A stretch of DNA of 64,000 bases from Bog-756 sp963841885 (GTDB taxonomy: Bacteria; Actinomycetota; Acidimicrobiia; Acidimicrobiales; RAAP-2): positions 124,001-188,000 of the forward strand of contig CAWJEK010000008.1 of the NCBI GenBank assembly GCA_963841885.1. Reading direction: 5' to 3'. The notes beneath the pieces are model-generated. The model was not told where the DNA came from, did no database searches, and was given only the letters and a program-made list of their open reading frames with translations. The position numbers and the translations under genes were made by a program. Positions 28,708 to 37,971 of this stretch are shown here, one piece after another. Each line of letters opens with the position of its first letter. The first letter of the stretch is position 1.

Positions 28708-29693
28708 CGGGCTGGGGAAGGGCTTGAGCGCCCTCATCCCCACCGAGGTCATGGGCGATCGAACCTCCGCGCTCCGGGAAGTTCCCATCGGCAACATCCG
28801 ACCGAATCCGCGTCAGCCGCGGGTGAACTTCGACGAGGAGACGATGGCCTCGTTGGCCGCGTCGATCAAGGAGCTCGGTGTACTGCAGCCCGTGCTCGTG
28901 CGACGCATCGGGGGAGAGGAGTCGGACGAGTTCGAACTCATCGCCGGCGAGCGGCGCTGGCGGGCCTCACGCCGGGCCGGACTCCACACCATCCCGGTCC
29001 TCATCCAGACGTCGAACGACACCCACAGCCTCGAGCAGGCTCTCGTCGAGAACCTTCATCGCCAAGACCTGAATGTGCTGGAGGAGGCGGCGGCCTACCA
29101 ACAGCTGATCGAGGAGTTCGGCTTCACCCACGACCAGGTGGCCACCCGGGTGGGGAAGAGTCGGACGGCGGTCACCAATATCCTGCGGCTCTTGCAGCTC
29201 CCCTCCGGCGTCCAGCGGCTGCTGGCCGAGGGTCAGATCAGCCCAGGCCACGCCCGGGCCCTGCTCGGGACCCCCGATCGCGGTTACCAGGAGATACTGG
29301 CCCGTCAGGCTGTCGCTGACGGCTTGACGGTCCGCTCCATCGAGGAGCTCGTCAGGAGCCACAACGACGAGGCCAATGGTGTGGTTCGGGACCTCGGGGG
29401 CCCGACCGGGGTCGTGCCCACTCCGCCGGAGAGCTCGGGACAGATCGGGCCGGCCCCGGTTCCGTCCGTTCGGGACAGCGACGCGCCCGGTGGGGGAGTA
29501 CCCGGACCTCGTCAACTCCCGCCGCCAGGCATCCTCGAGCTCGAGGAGCTGTTGTCGAGTCACCTCAACACTCGGGTCAAGGTCGACATGACCGCCAAGC
29601 GGGGCAAGGTGGTAGTCGGAATTCGCGACCCTCGAGGACCTGGAGCGGATCTACAAGCTCATGGTCGGCGGTGTGGAGACATCGGCCGTTTGA
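28694..29693 (+). CDS. parB: Chromosome partitioning protein ParB, with a +1 frameshift near the end
   Basis: ParB binds parS, hydrolyses CTP and slides as a clamp. The N-domain holds GERRWRAS of the CTP-binding box and ENLHRQDLNVLEEA. A central HTH follows at VATRVGKSRTAVTNILRLLQLP. The C-terminal dimer domain starts with LEELLSSHLNTRVKV. Near 29617-29621 one extra base moves the frame; dropping it restores the family ending VEFATLEDLERIYKLM and a stop at 29691-29693. The start is GTG 28694 inside the parA end. About 332 residues after repair. The shift is probably an assembly error. Confidence 0.93.
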
Positions 29694-29937
29694 TGTACCT
29701 CACTTAGAGTGACGTTAACTGACATAACACTTGAAGTACCTGGTGAATCGAACACTCATTGTGAAAGTTCACAGCCCTGAACCCTAAGTAGAGCTTCTTC
29801 CACAACCTGTGCATGAGGTTGTGGATTACCTCTCCGGTCCGGAGGTCAGGTGGAGGTGGAGCGCTCAGATCGCCTTGGAGGGCCGTTTTCGGCGTGCCCG
29901 GTACCAGGGGGCGGGCAGAAGGTCCAGGGCGGTGAGA
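29694..29937. other. Convergent spacer after parB
   Basis: The convergent gap of parB and cwlM is AT-richer than its surroundings. It contains the near-palindrome TGTGAAAGTTCACA at 29760-29773 and the long hairpin at 29799-29825. No gene is seen. Confidence 0.5.
29799..29825. terminator. Inverted repeat between parB and cwlM
   Basis: Ten-base perfect arms TCCACAACCT and AGGTTGTGGA enclose a 7-base loop GTGCATG. It could act as a two-way terminator for the convergent genes. Its right edge makes TGTGGATTA (29820-29828), one mismatch from a DnaA box on the other strand. Confidence 0.6.
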
Positions 29938-30924
29938 TCAATCCCAGGCGGTGTCGACCCACTCGACCAGCGAATCGACCACGGCCCGGGCGATGACTGG
30001 TGCCTGCTCCACCAGGACCGATGCCGGTGCGACTTCGCAGATGACCGCCGGCATGCGGGTTTCGCGCAGGAGTGGCAGGGACATCCCGTCGGCGCCGATG
30101 TCCGGTAACCCGAGAGTTGTGGCCAGCGCCACGTGGAGGAGTTCGGCCAGCCGGCGCCCTCCGGCGGAGGAGTAGCGGTAGCCCGAGTAATACGAGGCCG
30201 AGCAGCCCCTCTCCGTCCCCACCCGGATGCCGACGAACACCTCGGCTTCGGCGGCGTTCGCCTCGGATGCCTGGATGGAACCCTCAGGGTGGTGGTGGGT
30301 GGTCACCAGGGCACCCTGGCTGACGAGCAGTCGGCGCACCGCCCCGACCGTGGCCCCCAGGCCCCCTTCCTCGCCCACCGACACCCGGCGTCCGGCCAGT
30401 GTGCGAGGTGCCTGGCGCAGACGCTCCCGGTCACGGACGGTCGACACCAACTCGGACCCGTCGTGCCGTGAGCCGAAGCGGAGCAGTTCGGCCACGGTGG
30501 CGCCCCCGGCGATGCCGTCGACCGGCAGGCCCGCGTTGCGCTGGAACTCGGCGAGCGCCACCGACGTCAGATCGCCGAAGATGCCGTCGACCCGGCCGGT
30601 GTCGAAACCGAGGGCGCTGAGACGCTGCTGGAGCTCGGCCACATCGTCGCCCCGCAGCATGGGGGACCGGCGGTAGAGGAAGCGGTCGCCGAGCCGCCGC
30701 CCGGCCTCGACGAGGGCCGCCCAGGTCTGATGCCCGCAGACCCCGTCGATCCTCAGTCCACGACGGTGCTGGAAGGCCTCGAGGGCGGCTCGCGTTCCCT
30801 CCCGGAAGCACCCTTCGGGATCCACCCCGGGGGAGAGATCGAGCTCGGCCAGACGACGCTGGACGTCGGCCACCGCATCGCCCTCGTCGCCGAGGGCGAG
30901 ATGGATGTCCCGATCGGCACTCAT
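29938..30924 (-). CDS. cwlM: CwlM-like peptidoglycan amidase homologue, probably catalytically dead
   Basis: A 328-residue protein with two peptidoglycan-binding_1 repeats (about residues 10-70 and 85-145: LGDEGDAVADVQRRL and LRGDDVAELQQRL) and a C-terminal amidase_3 domain. It has no signal peptide. Active amidases have a His in a DPGHGG motif and a second in SIH. Here the matching stretches read SVGEEGG and VGIRVG, so both histidines look absent, while the final Glu in PAVICEVA is kept. M. tuberculosis CwlM is a cytoplasmic regulator of MurA activated by PknB, which fits a non-enzymatic role. It lies downstream of trxA as the last gene of the operon. The start ATG 30924 has only an adjacent GGGAG, so the start is less sure. 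Confidence 0.85.
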   Translation of the reverse strand: MSADRDIHLALGDEGDAVADVQRRLAELDLSPGVDPEGCFREGTRAALEAFQHRRGLRIDGVCGHQTWAALVEAGRRLGDRFLYRRSPMLRGDDVAELQQRLSALGFDTGRVDGIFGDLTSVALAEFQRNAGLPVDGIAGGATVAELLRFGSRHDGSELVSTVRDRERLRQAPRTLAGRRVSVGEEGGLGATVGAVRRLLVSQGALVTTHHHPEGSIQASEANAAEAEVFVGIRVGTERGCSASYYSGYRYSSAGGRRLAELLHVALATTLGLPDIGADGMSLPLLRETRMPAVICEVAPASVLVEQAPVIARAVVDSLVEWVDTAWD

Positions 30925-30991
30925 CTCCCGATCACGGACCGGGCTCGACCTGGGGTCGGTGAACGTGGCCCCCCACGGGCCACCGGACCGC

Positions 30992-31318
30992 TCAAAGGTG
31001 GGCCGAGAGCTCCTGGAGCAGCTGGCCCTTGCCCTTGGCACCCACGATGCGCATGGCCGGCTCGCCGTCCTTGAACAGGATCAGCGTGGGGATGCTCATG
31101 ACATCGAACCGCCGGGTGACGTCGAGGTTGTCGTCGATGTTCAGCTTGACCACATCGACCTTGCCGGCCTGCTCCTCGGCGATCTCCTCGAGTACCGGGG
31201 CGATCATCTTGCACGGGCCGCACCATTCCGCCCAGAAGTCCACCAGCACGGGAACGTCCGAGGCCTTGACATGCTCGTCAAAACTAGCGTCGGTAAGGTT
31301 CGTGATCTTCTCACTCAT
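30992..31318 (-). CDS. trxA: Thioredoxin
   Basis: A 108-residue thioredoxin with active site DFWAEWCGPCKMIAP and the cis-proline loop SIPTLILF. It reduces protein disulfides in the cytoplasm, being recharged by the thioredoxin reductase encoded just upstream (about 107 bases). The pair and the following cwlM match the mycobacterial trxB2-trxC-cwlM order. Confidence 0.97.
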   Translation of the reverse strand: MSEKITNLTDASFDEHVKASDVPVLVDFWAEWCGPCKMIAPVLEEIAEEQAGKVDVVKLNIDDNLDVTRRFDVMSIPTLILFKDGEPAMRIVGAKGKGQLLQELSAHL

Positions 31319-31425
31319 GGGGATGGTTCCTCCTGGGCCTGGGTGGCCGGGCAGTGTGTCCGTCGTGACACGCTACGTCAACCGCGGGGCGCACGATCCC
31401 ATTCCCGACCGGGGGCGACGCCCGG

Positions 31426-32397
31426 TCAGCGGGCGGAGGCGGCCTGGTCCTCGAGCCACCGCTCGGCGTCGATGGCGGCCATGCAGCCGGAACCCGCGGC
31501 GGTGATGGCCTGGCGGTAGCGGTGGTCCTGGACGTCACCGCAGGCGAAGACCCCTTCGACATTGGTGTACGACGTCGATCCGACGGTGCGGAGGTAACCG
31601 TTGTCCTCCATGTCCAGCTGGCCCTTGAACAGATCGGTGTTGGGCTGGTGGCCGATGGCGACGAACAGGCCGGTGACCCCGAGCTGGGACTCCTCACCCG
31701 TCTCGTTGTTCCGGACGCGGATCCCCGACACCTTGGTCTCGCCCAGCACGTCGGTGACCGACGTGTGCCAGAGGAACTCGATCTTCGGGTTGTCGAGGGC
31801 CCGCTGCTGCATGACCTTGGAGGCCCGCAGCTCGCCGCGCCGATGGATGATGGTGACCTTGTCGGCGAACCGGGTGAGGAAGATGGCCTCCTCGAGCGCC
31901 GAGTCGCCCCCGCCGACCACCGCGATCTCGTGGCCACGGAAGAAGAAGCCGTCGCAGGTGGCGCAGGTGGAGACGCCGTAGCCGAGCAGGCGCTCCTCGT
32001 TGGCCAGGTCCAGCATCAGCGCCTTGGCTCCCGTGGCCACGATCAGCGCTTCTGCCGAGTAGGTGGGTTCATCGGCGTCCGGGTCGCCGACCCAGAGCCC
32101 GAAGGGGCGCGAGGACAGGTCGACCCGGGAGACCTTGGCCGTCACGTAGTCCGTACCGAACCGGGCGGCCTGCTCCCGGAAGGCCCCCATCAGCTCGGGA
32201 CCCATGATCCCCTGGACGAACCCGGGGTAGTTCTCCACCTCGGTGGTCAGCATGAGCTGACCGCCGGGCTGGTCGCTGGTGGAGGACGGCTCGCCTTCGA
32301 TGACCAGGGGGGCCAGCTGCGCCCGTGAGGCGTAGATCGCGGCCGTCAGACCGGCTGGGCCCGACCCGACGATGATGATGTGCCGGGCCTCGGTCAT
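31426..32397 (-). CDS. trxB: Thioredoxin reductase
   Basis: A 323-residue flavoprotein. The FAD motif is GSGPAGLTAAIYASRA, the redox-active pair is STCATCDGFF and the NADPH motif is VVGGGDSALEEA. It reduces TrxA with NADPH. ATG 32397 overlaps the stop of the small membrane-protein gene by 4 bases and starts the normal family N-terminus; the longer frame to 32499 reads through that neighbour. Confidence 0.97.
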   Translation of the reverse strand: MTEARHIIIVGSGPAGLTAAIYASRAQLAPLVIEGEPSSTSDQPGGQLMLTTEVENYPGFVQGIMGPELMGAFREQAARFGTDYVTAKVSRVDLSSRPFGLWVGDPDADEPTYSAEALIVATGAKALMLDLANEERLLGYGVSTCATCDGFFFRGHEIAVVGGGDSALEEAIFLTRFADKVTIIHRRGELRASKVMQQRALDNPKIEFLWHTSVTDVLGETKVSGIRVRNNETGEESQLGVTGLFVAIGHQPNTDLFKGQLDMEDNGYLRTVGSTSYTNVEGVFACGDVQDHRYRQAITAAGSGCMAAIDAERWLEDQAASAR

Positions 32398-32753
32398 GCC
32401 GCAGCCGAAGTGGGGGTGGCCGAGCGGTCGATGCGCTGGGTCCAGGCGGCGATGCCGCCGGCGACGAAGATGACACCCACGATCAGGTCCGAGACCCACA
32501 CCCGGTTGCCCGGGATGTAGACGGTGAGGATCCGGATCAGGGTGATCGAGAGCAGCGTGATGGTGACGATGCTGGCCGCGAAGACGATGATCCCGAAGAC
32601 GATGCCGCGGGTGGCGAGGGTGAGCGGGCGGACCGCCTTGTTCTGGATGAAGTCGACGACGGTGTCGACGGCGTCGGCACCCTTGACGGGCAGGTCGTCG
32701 AGCCCGGACAACCCGGGGATCGAGGACGCGTGCGGTTCAGGCTTCGGATCCAT
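32394..32753 (-). CDS. Small two-helix membrane protein
   Basis: A 119-residue protein of no family I can name. Two hydrophobic segments, about residues 50-72 (FGIIVFAASIVTITLLSITL) and 83-102 (WVSDLIVGVIFVAGGIAAW), would cross the membrane; the N-terminal 45 residues are polar. Similar small genes sit beside trxB in some actinobacteria. It is coupled to trxB by ATGA. In M. tuberculosis this part of the operon holds sigM and its anti-sigma gene, which are absent here. Confidence 0.7.
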   Translation of the reverse strand: MDPKPEPHASSIPGLSGLDDLPVKGADAVDTVVDFIQNKAVRPLTLATRGIVFGIIVFAASIVTITLLSITLIRILTVYIPGNRVWVSDLIVGVIFVAGGIAAWTQRIDRSATPTSAAA

Positions 32754-32820
32754 GGCCCGAGGATACCCCGGAGGGGCCGTTCCACCGCCGGACGGTGGGC
32801 CGGGAAGCCGGGTGGTGTGG

Positions 32821-33663
32821 TCAGGCCTTCGTGATCATGCACATGCCGATGGTGCCGGGACCGGTGTGGGTGCCCACGACCGGGCCGAGCTGGGTGACCA
32901 CCAGGGAGTGCTCCGCCTCGACACCCGTGAGCATGCCGAGGAAGGTGTCGATGTCGGACGCCGCTCCGTGGGCCACCGCGATACGGCTCAGCGGGGGGCT
33001 GTCGCGTGCCTTGTCGGCCAGGTACTGGAGCGACCGTTGCCGGGTGCGCTGCTTGGACTCCTCGGCCACCTCGCCGTCGACCAGTACCACCACGGGCTTG
33101 ATGGAGAGCAGGGAGCCGAGCAACGCCCGGGCGCCGCCGATGCGCCCACCCTTCTCCAGGTGTTCGAGCGAGTCGACGACGCCGTAGACCTGGGTGCGGG
33201 GGATGAGGTCCCTCGCCCGGGCCTCGAGAGCGTCGAGATCGGCGCCACCGGCGGCCGCGTCGGCCAGGTCGATCACCATGAGGCCCAGGCCCATCGTCAG
33301 GGAGCGGGTGTCGATGGTGCGCACCTCGATCCGGTCGGCCACCGACTTGGCCGCGGCCACGGTCGACTGGTAGGTGGCCGAGACCCCGGCTGACAGACTC
33401 AGGCTGAGGACGCCGTCATAACCCTCGTCCGCCGCCGCCAGGAACGCCTCCTGGAAGGCGCCGGGAGAGGGTGCCGCCGTCTCCGGAAGGGCGGCACTGG
33501 CCTTGCAGCGGGCCCAGAACTGCTCGGTGGAGAGGTCCCGGCCGTCCACGAACTCCTCGTCGCCGAAGCGGATGGACAGCGGTACGACGGTCACCCCGCG
33601 TTCGGCCGCCATATCGGCGGACAGGTCGCACGCGCTATCGGTTACCACCCGGATGCGGGCCAT
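32821..33663 (-). CDS. DegV family fatty-acid-binding protein
   Basis: A 280-residue DegV. The family start RVVTDSACDLSADMAAE is followed by VTVVPLSIRFGDEEFVDG and SLSAGVSATYQS. DegV proteins bind a long-chain fatty acid and act as the binding subunit of fatty-acid kinase in Firmicutes; a role in lipid supply to the cell wall is an inference here. ATG 33663 follows GAGGAGGG. It overlaps the murJ tail by 29 bases, so the two are read from one transcript. Confidence 0.9.
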   Translation of the reverse strand: MARIRVVTDSACDLSADMAAERGVTVVPLSIRFGDEEFVDGRDLSTEQFWARCKASAALPETAAPSPGAFQEAFLAAADEGYDGVLSLSLSAGVSATYQSTVAAAKSVADRIEVRTIDTRSLTMGLGLMVIDLADAAAGGADLDALEARARDLIPRTQVYGVVDSLEHLEKGGRIGGARALLGSLLSIKPVVVLVDGEVAEESKQRTRQRSLQYLADKARDSPPLSRIAVAHGAASDIDTFLGMLTGVEAEHSLVVTQLGPVVGTHTGPGTIGMCMITKA

Positions 33664-35681
33664 CGAATCCCTCCTCGTCGTCCGGGGGCGTCGGGCCCTC
33701 CGCTTGCTCCACCGGCACACCGCCACCGGTACGACCACCCCCCGGAGCCTCCGCCGACGACTCCCCCCGTCCACCGGGAACCGGGCGCAGGTGCCGCACC
33801 GGGATGCTCCCGTCGCCGAGTCTGCCACGTAACGGGATCGACGAGGGACCCCCGTCCGTTCCCTCGCCCCCCTCACCGTCGGCGACGTCGGGTCGAGTGT
33901 CGTCCGGCGGCTCGACCAGCCGGATCGAGGAGTGGGCGGCCCGGATCCGGGGCACGCCGTCGGCCGGCGACACGCCGGGAGCCGCCGGGGGCTCGGGAGG
34001 CAGAGGCGGTGGCGGAACGCCGGCCCTCCGCTCCCCGGCAGTCCGCCGTTCCTGGCGCGAGGCGAGGACCACGGTGGTCCCGACGAAGGCCAGCGTCCCG
34101 ACGACGACCGCCAGGACCACGCGACCGAGTAGGGCCACGCCGCTGGTGGCCCCCGACACGTTGACCGCCAGCACGGTGGCGACGGCCATCACGGCGGTGG
34201 CGATCAGGACCCGCACGACGGGGGTGGTCAGCTCGTGCCCACCCAGGCCCTCGTCCTTGCGGGCCACGACCGACAGCGCGATGACGGCGGCGACGGTGTA
34301 GGCGACCGAGACCGAGAGGGCGAGGCCGCGGACACCGAAGGGTCCGACCAGGAGTACGCCGAGGACGATGTTGATGCCGTTCTCGACCAGGTAGATGCGG
34401 AACGCGGTGCGGGTGTCCTGCATGGCCTGGAGCACGCGGACCATGTACAGGAACGTGCAGAACCCCGGGAGTCCGAGCGCGAACATGGCCAACGCGCCGG
34501 CTGTCTGGGACGCCTCGGCCGCCGTCTCGGCACCGTGGTCCAGGATCAGGTCGATGAGCGGATGGGCCAGGAGGATCATGCCGACGGCCGAGGGGATGAC
34601 GATGACCAGGATGCTGCGCAGTCCGAAGGCCATGCGTCGTCGGAACCCGGCGATGTCGCCCTCGGCCCACCGGGCCGACAGCGACGGGGTGACGGCACTC
34701 ATCACGGACACGGCGATCACGCCGTAGGGGAGTTGGAAGAACGTGTAGGCGTAGGTGTAGGCCGACACCGCACCCGGCACCTTGGCGCCGTCGGCCAACG
34801 CCAGCACCACGACCAGCGCCACCTGGTTGGACAGGACGATGCCGAAGGTCCAACCGGCCAACCGGGTGATGCGGCGCATCGCCTCGTGACCCGGCTGCCA
34901 GCGGAACGACAGGTGCAGGTCGGACCGCAGGAGGGACGGGATGAGCAGCAGTCGCCTGGACGACCACCCCGAGGGTCGTGCCCACGCCGAGCAGCACCAG
35001 TGCGGTGTGGTGCTGCTCGATGGTGGCCAGGTTCGGGCTCGGCACCAGTTCGTGGAACCACACCAGCATGCCGATGACGACCAGGTTGTTGGCGATCGGC
35101 ACGAACATCGGCGCGGCGAACTTGCCCTGGGTGTTGAGGAGAGCGGTGCACAGGGCGATGAGTCCGTAGGCGGCCAACTGGGGTACGAACCAACGGAGCA
35201 GGAAGACTGCCACCTCCTGTTGCTGGTGTACGTCGGCGTGGTGGTTGGTGATCGTGTAGAGGTCGATGATCTGCGGGGTGAAGACGAAGAAGGCGACGGT
35301 GGCCGCCGTCACGACCACGATCGTGACCGTCACCACCGCGGAGATGGCCTCCCAGGCCTCCTTGGCCGCCCGGGTGGTGAGTTCGGCGACGAAGACCGGG
35401 ACGAAGGTGGCGGCCAGGACGCCGCCGATGACGATGTCGGTGACGATGTTGGGCGTCGTATTGGCCAGGTTGTAGGCGTCGGCGAATCCACCACCGCTGA
35501 GGGCGGCGGTGAGGGCGACCACCCGGCCCACGCCCGTGAGCCGGGAGAGGGTGGTGCCGATCGCCATGCCGGCGGTGGCGCCCGCCAGTCGCTTGGTGGC
35601 CCCCTTCGGTGGGGTGGCCGGCCGGGGCGCCCCTTCGACCTCGGACGTGCCTTCCTCGATGGAGGTGTCCTCGTCGGTCAC
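33635..35681 (-). CDS. murJ: Lipid II flippase MurJ, with a +1 frameshift and long C-terminal tail
   Basis: MurJ flips lipid II across the membrane. The N-terminal half begins in a low-complexity segment and then KRLAGATAGMAIGTTLSRLTG; NTTPNIVTDIVIGG is family-like. A +1 shift near 34950-34954 interrupts it, after which RSDLHLSFRWQPGHEAMRRI and the rest of the helices follow. About 14 helices in all. The last 140 residues after VVLASRQERR are hydrophilic and Pro/Glu/Asp-rich, without the kinase-like domain of mycobacterial MviN. About 681 residues after repair. The start ATG 35681 overlaps the upstream gene by 4 bases. The shift is probably an assembly error. Confidence 0.9.
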
Positions 35682-37930
35682 GGCGTCGTCGGGGAGCTGT
35701 CGGAGGAAGTGGCACCTACCGGGGAGGGCATGTCGTCGGGATCACCGGGTGCCGGGTCCACACCCTCCTCCTCCGTGCGCCGGGCGCTCCGCCGGCGCAG
35801 CGACGTCCGGATCCACCACACCGCCAGGACCACCACCGCCCCCACCGTCAGGAGCACCCCGACGACCGATGTCGACGTGGACCGCACCGACAGTTCGCCG
35901 GTGGCCAGCCGCAGGGTGCCGCCGGGGGCGTGGAGGCTGATGTCCAGGCGGAACACGCCCGAGGCGCGGGCCTGGACCTTGACGTAGATCACGTTGGAGT
36001 GCCGGGGCAGGAGGGTGACGGGCGTGGACCACTGGGTCAGACCGTTGGGGAACAGGAGCTTGTCGCTGCTGAGCACCAGGACCCCTGACACGGCGTAGGG
36101 CGCCGTCGACACGACCGTGACCGGAATGCGTCCGCTGCTGGCGGTGAGGGTCACCGACTGGCCACCCTCCACTGCCACTTGGCTGATCTGGGCGTCGACC
36201 GAGGCGCCGGCATTGGCGAGCACTGCGGACTGCTGGGACGGGCGCAACCCCTCCGCCTCACCGGCCAGCACCAGGTCACCGAGCTGCAGGGCGACCGAAT
36301 GGGCCCCCGGGGCGGCGAGGGCGAACCCGTTGACCCGTGCCCGTTGCGACCGTACGGCGGCCACGGGGGGTGCCGAAGTGCCGGTGGGGGCCAGCCGGCA
36401 GCCCGAACGACAGGTGGCCGGCGTGGGGAACTGGGAGAAGAGCTGCCCGGTCGTGACCGCCTGGACCACCGGATTGCCGTTGAGTGCGCCGAGCAGGGCG
36501 TCCACGAAGATCGGGTCGTCGTTCCAGGTGGTGGGGGCGACCGCCATGACGGCACGTGGCGTGAGGCCGTTGGGTCGCTCGTAGTAGAGCTGGGCGAGTT
36601 CGGCCACCAGCTGGTGGGCGGCCAGCACCGGATTGCCGGGGTCGGAGGTGAATCGGGAGGTGAGGTCGTCGTCGGCGGCCATGGCCTCGACCTGGACGCC
36701 GCGGTTGCCGCTCAGGGTGAACGGGGCGGTGGTCGAGCCGTTCGTGGGGATGGAGGTCAGCTGCGACGCCGGGAGCACGATCCGGTCGAACCCGTCGTCC
36801 GCCAGGGCGGTGACCGTGGCGGTGTCGACGCCGTCACCGGTGATCCAGGGGCCGAGTCCCGACGCGGCCGACGGCGCCGAACGGCCGGTGGCGGTGGCCA
36901 CCAGCTCGGTACCGCGGGCCACCTGGAGGCCCAGCTCGTCGCCGAGACCGGAATCGACCAGCCCGGCGGCATCCACCGGGGTGTACGGCGCCGCCGTCAG
37001 CTGGTGCACGCCGGGGCTGTCGGCCAGCTCGCCGAGCTGGGTGACGGTGGCCTGATGGGCCGGGGTGTCGAGCAATGCGGCCGTCTGTCCACTCAGCTGC
37101 AGGGTGATCGGGACGGACCGGTGTTGGACGGCGATGGTGGACACGGTGTCCTCCACGGCGGTCAGGGCGGAGTCCGGGGGAGTGGCGAGCGCCGAGGCCG
37201 GCCGGACGAGCAGTCCGGCGGCGGTCGGGTTCGAGGACGCGGTCATGGTGATCTGGAGCGGCAACACCACCGCTACCCGGAGCCGCTCGGTGTCGGTAGG
37301 GGCGTCGGTCACCACCAGGTGGGTCATGAACGACCCGACGACCGCCGAGTCAGCGGTGTCGACCAGCTGGATGCGGACCGGAAACACCCCGGCGGGAAAC
37401 GCGCCGCACTGTTCGCTGACGGGCAGCAGCTGGATGGTGAACGGCGCCGGGACGGCGCCGGCGCCGGCGTCCGGTGAGCCCTCCACCACGGGCATGGCCA
37501 GGTCGACACCGCCACCGGCGACGGGCGGCAGCGACGCCAGGGGGATCGCCGACCGGGTCGCCGACATCGGCTCGCCCGGATCGGTCGTGGTCAGGGACTT
37601 GTCGAAGCCGGAGAGGGTCGACAGACACGGGTAGACCGAAACCTCCACGCCCAGCGAACTGGTGGGCGTGGAGGTCGACGCCTTCAGGTGGAGATCGAAG
37701 GTCCCGCCTACGCCGACCCAGCCCGTCTGGGAGAGCAGCTGGAGCGACGGGGTGATGAGGACCTGTGCGGACGAGGGTGCGCGACCACCCGGCCCGGTGG
37801 CCGCGACCGACGGCGCCGAGGTGGTCACCAGGGCGACGACGACCAGTGCGGCGAGGAGGAGGGCGGCCGGGAGTCGGCGCCCGCCGGGGTCACCGCCCGG
37901 TGGGCAGGGTCTGGCTCGGTGCCGGTCCAC
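35678..37930 (-). CDS. Secreted membrane-anchored DUF6049-like protein
   Basis: A 750-residue envelope protein. A signal peptide (AALLLAALVVVALVTTSAPSVAA, hydrophobic core at about 20-42) is followed by a long Thr/Ala/Val-rich extracytoplasmic part made of beta-rich repeats. A C-terminal helix at about 695-712 (VGVLLTVGAVVVLAVWW) anchors it, with a short basic cytoplasmic tail. Position and architecture match Rv3909, the gene upstream of MurJ in mycobacteria. Its function is not established; cell-wall assembly is inferred from the linkage. It starts at GTG 37930 and is divergent from pcnA by only 41 bases. Confidence 0.8.
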   Translation of the reverse strand: MDRHRARPCPPGGDPGGRRLPAALLLAALVVVALVTTSAPSVAATGPGGRAPSSAQVLITPSLQLLSQTGWVGVGGTFDLHLKASTSTPTSSLGVEVSVYPCLSTLSGFDKSLTTTDPGEPMSATRSAIPLASLPPVAGGGVDLAMPVVEGSPDAGAGAVPAPFTIQLLPVSEQCGAFPAGVFPVRIQLVDTADSAVVGSFMTHLVVTDAPTDTERLRVAVVLPLQITMTASSNPTAAGLLVRPASALATPPDSALTAVEDTVSTIAVQHRSVPITLQLSGQTAALLDTPAHQATVTQLGELADSPGVHQLTAAPYTPVDAAGLVDSGLGDELGLQVARGTELVATATGRSAPSAASGLGPWITGDGVDTATVTALADDGFDRIVLPASQLTSIPTNGSTTAPFTLSGNRGVQVEAMAADDDLTSRFTSDPGNPVLAAHQLVAELAQLYYERPNGLTPRAVMAVAPTTWNDDPIFVDALLGALNGNPVVQAVTTGQLFSQFPTPATCRSGCRLAPTGTSAPPVAAVRSQRARVNGFALAAPGAHSVALQLGDLVLAGEAEGLRPSQQSAVLANAGASVDAQISQVAVEGGQSVTLTASSGRIPVTVVSTAPYAVSGVLVLSSDKLLFPNGLTQWSTPVTLLPRHSNVIYVKVQARASGVFRLDISLHAPGGTLRLATGELSVRSTSTSVVGVLLTVGAVVVLAVWWIRTSLRRRSARRTEEEGVDPAPGDPDDMPSPVGATSSDSSPTTP

Positions 37931-37971
37931 GTCGAACCGCAGCCTACGTCAGTCGAACTACCCTCGGCAGC

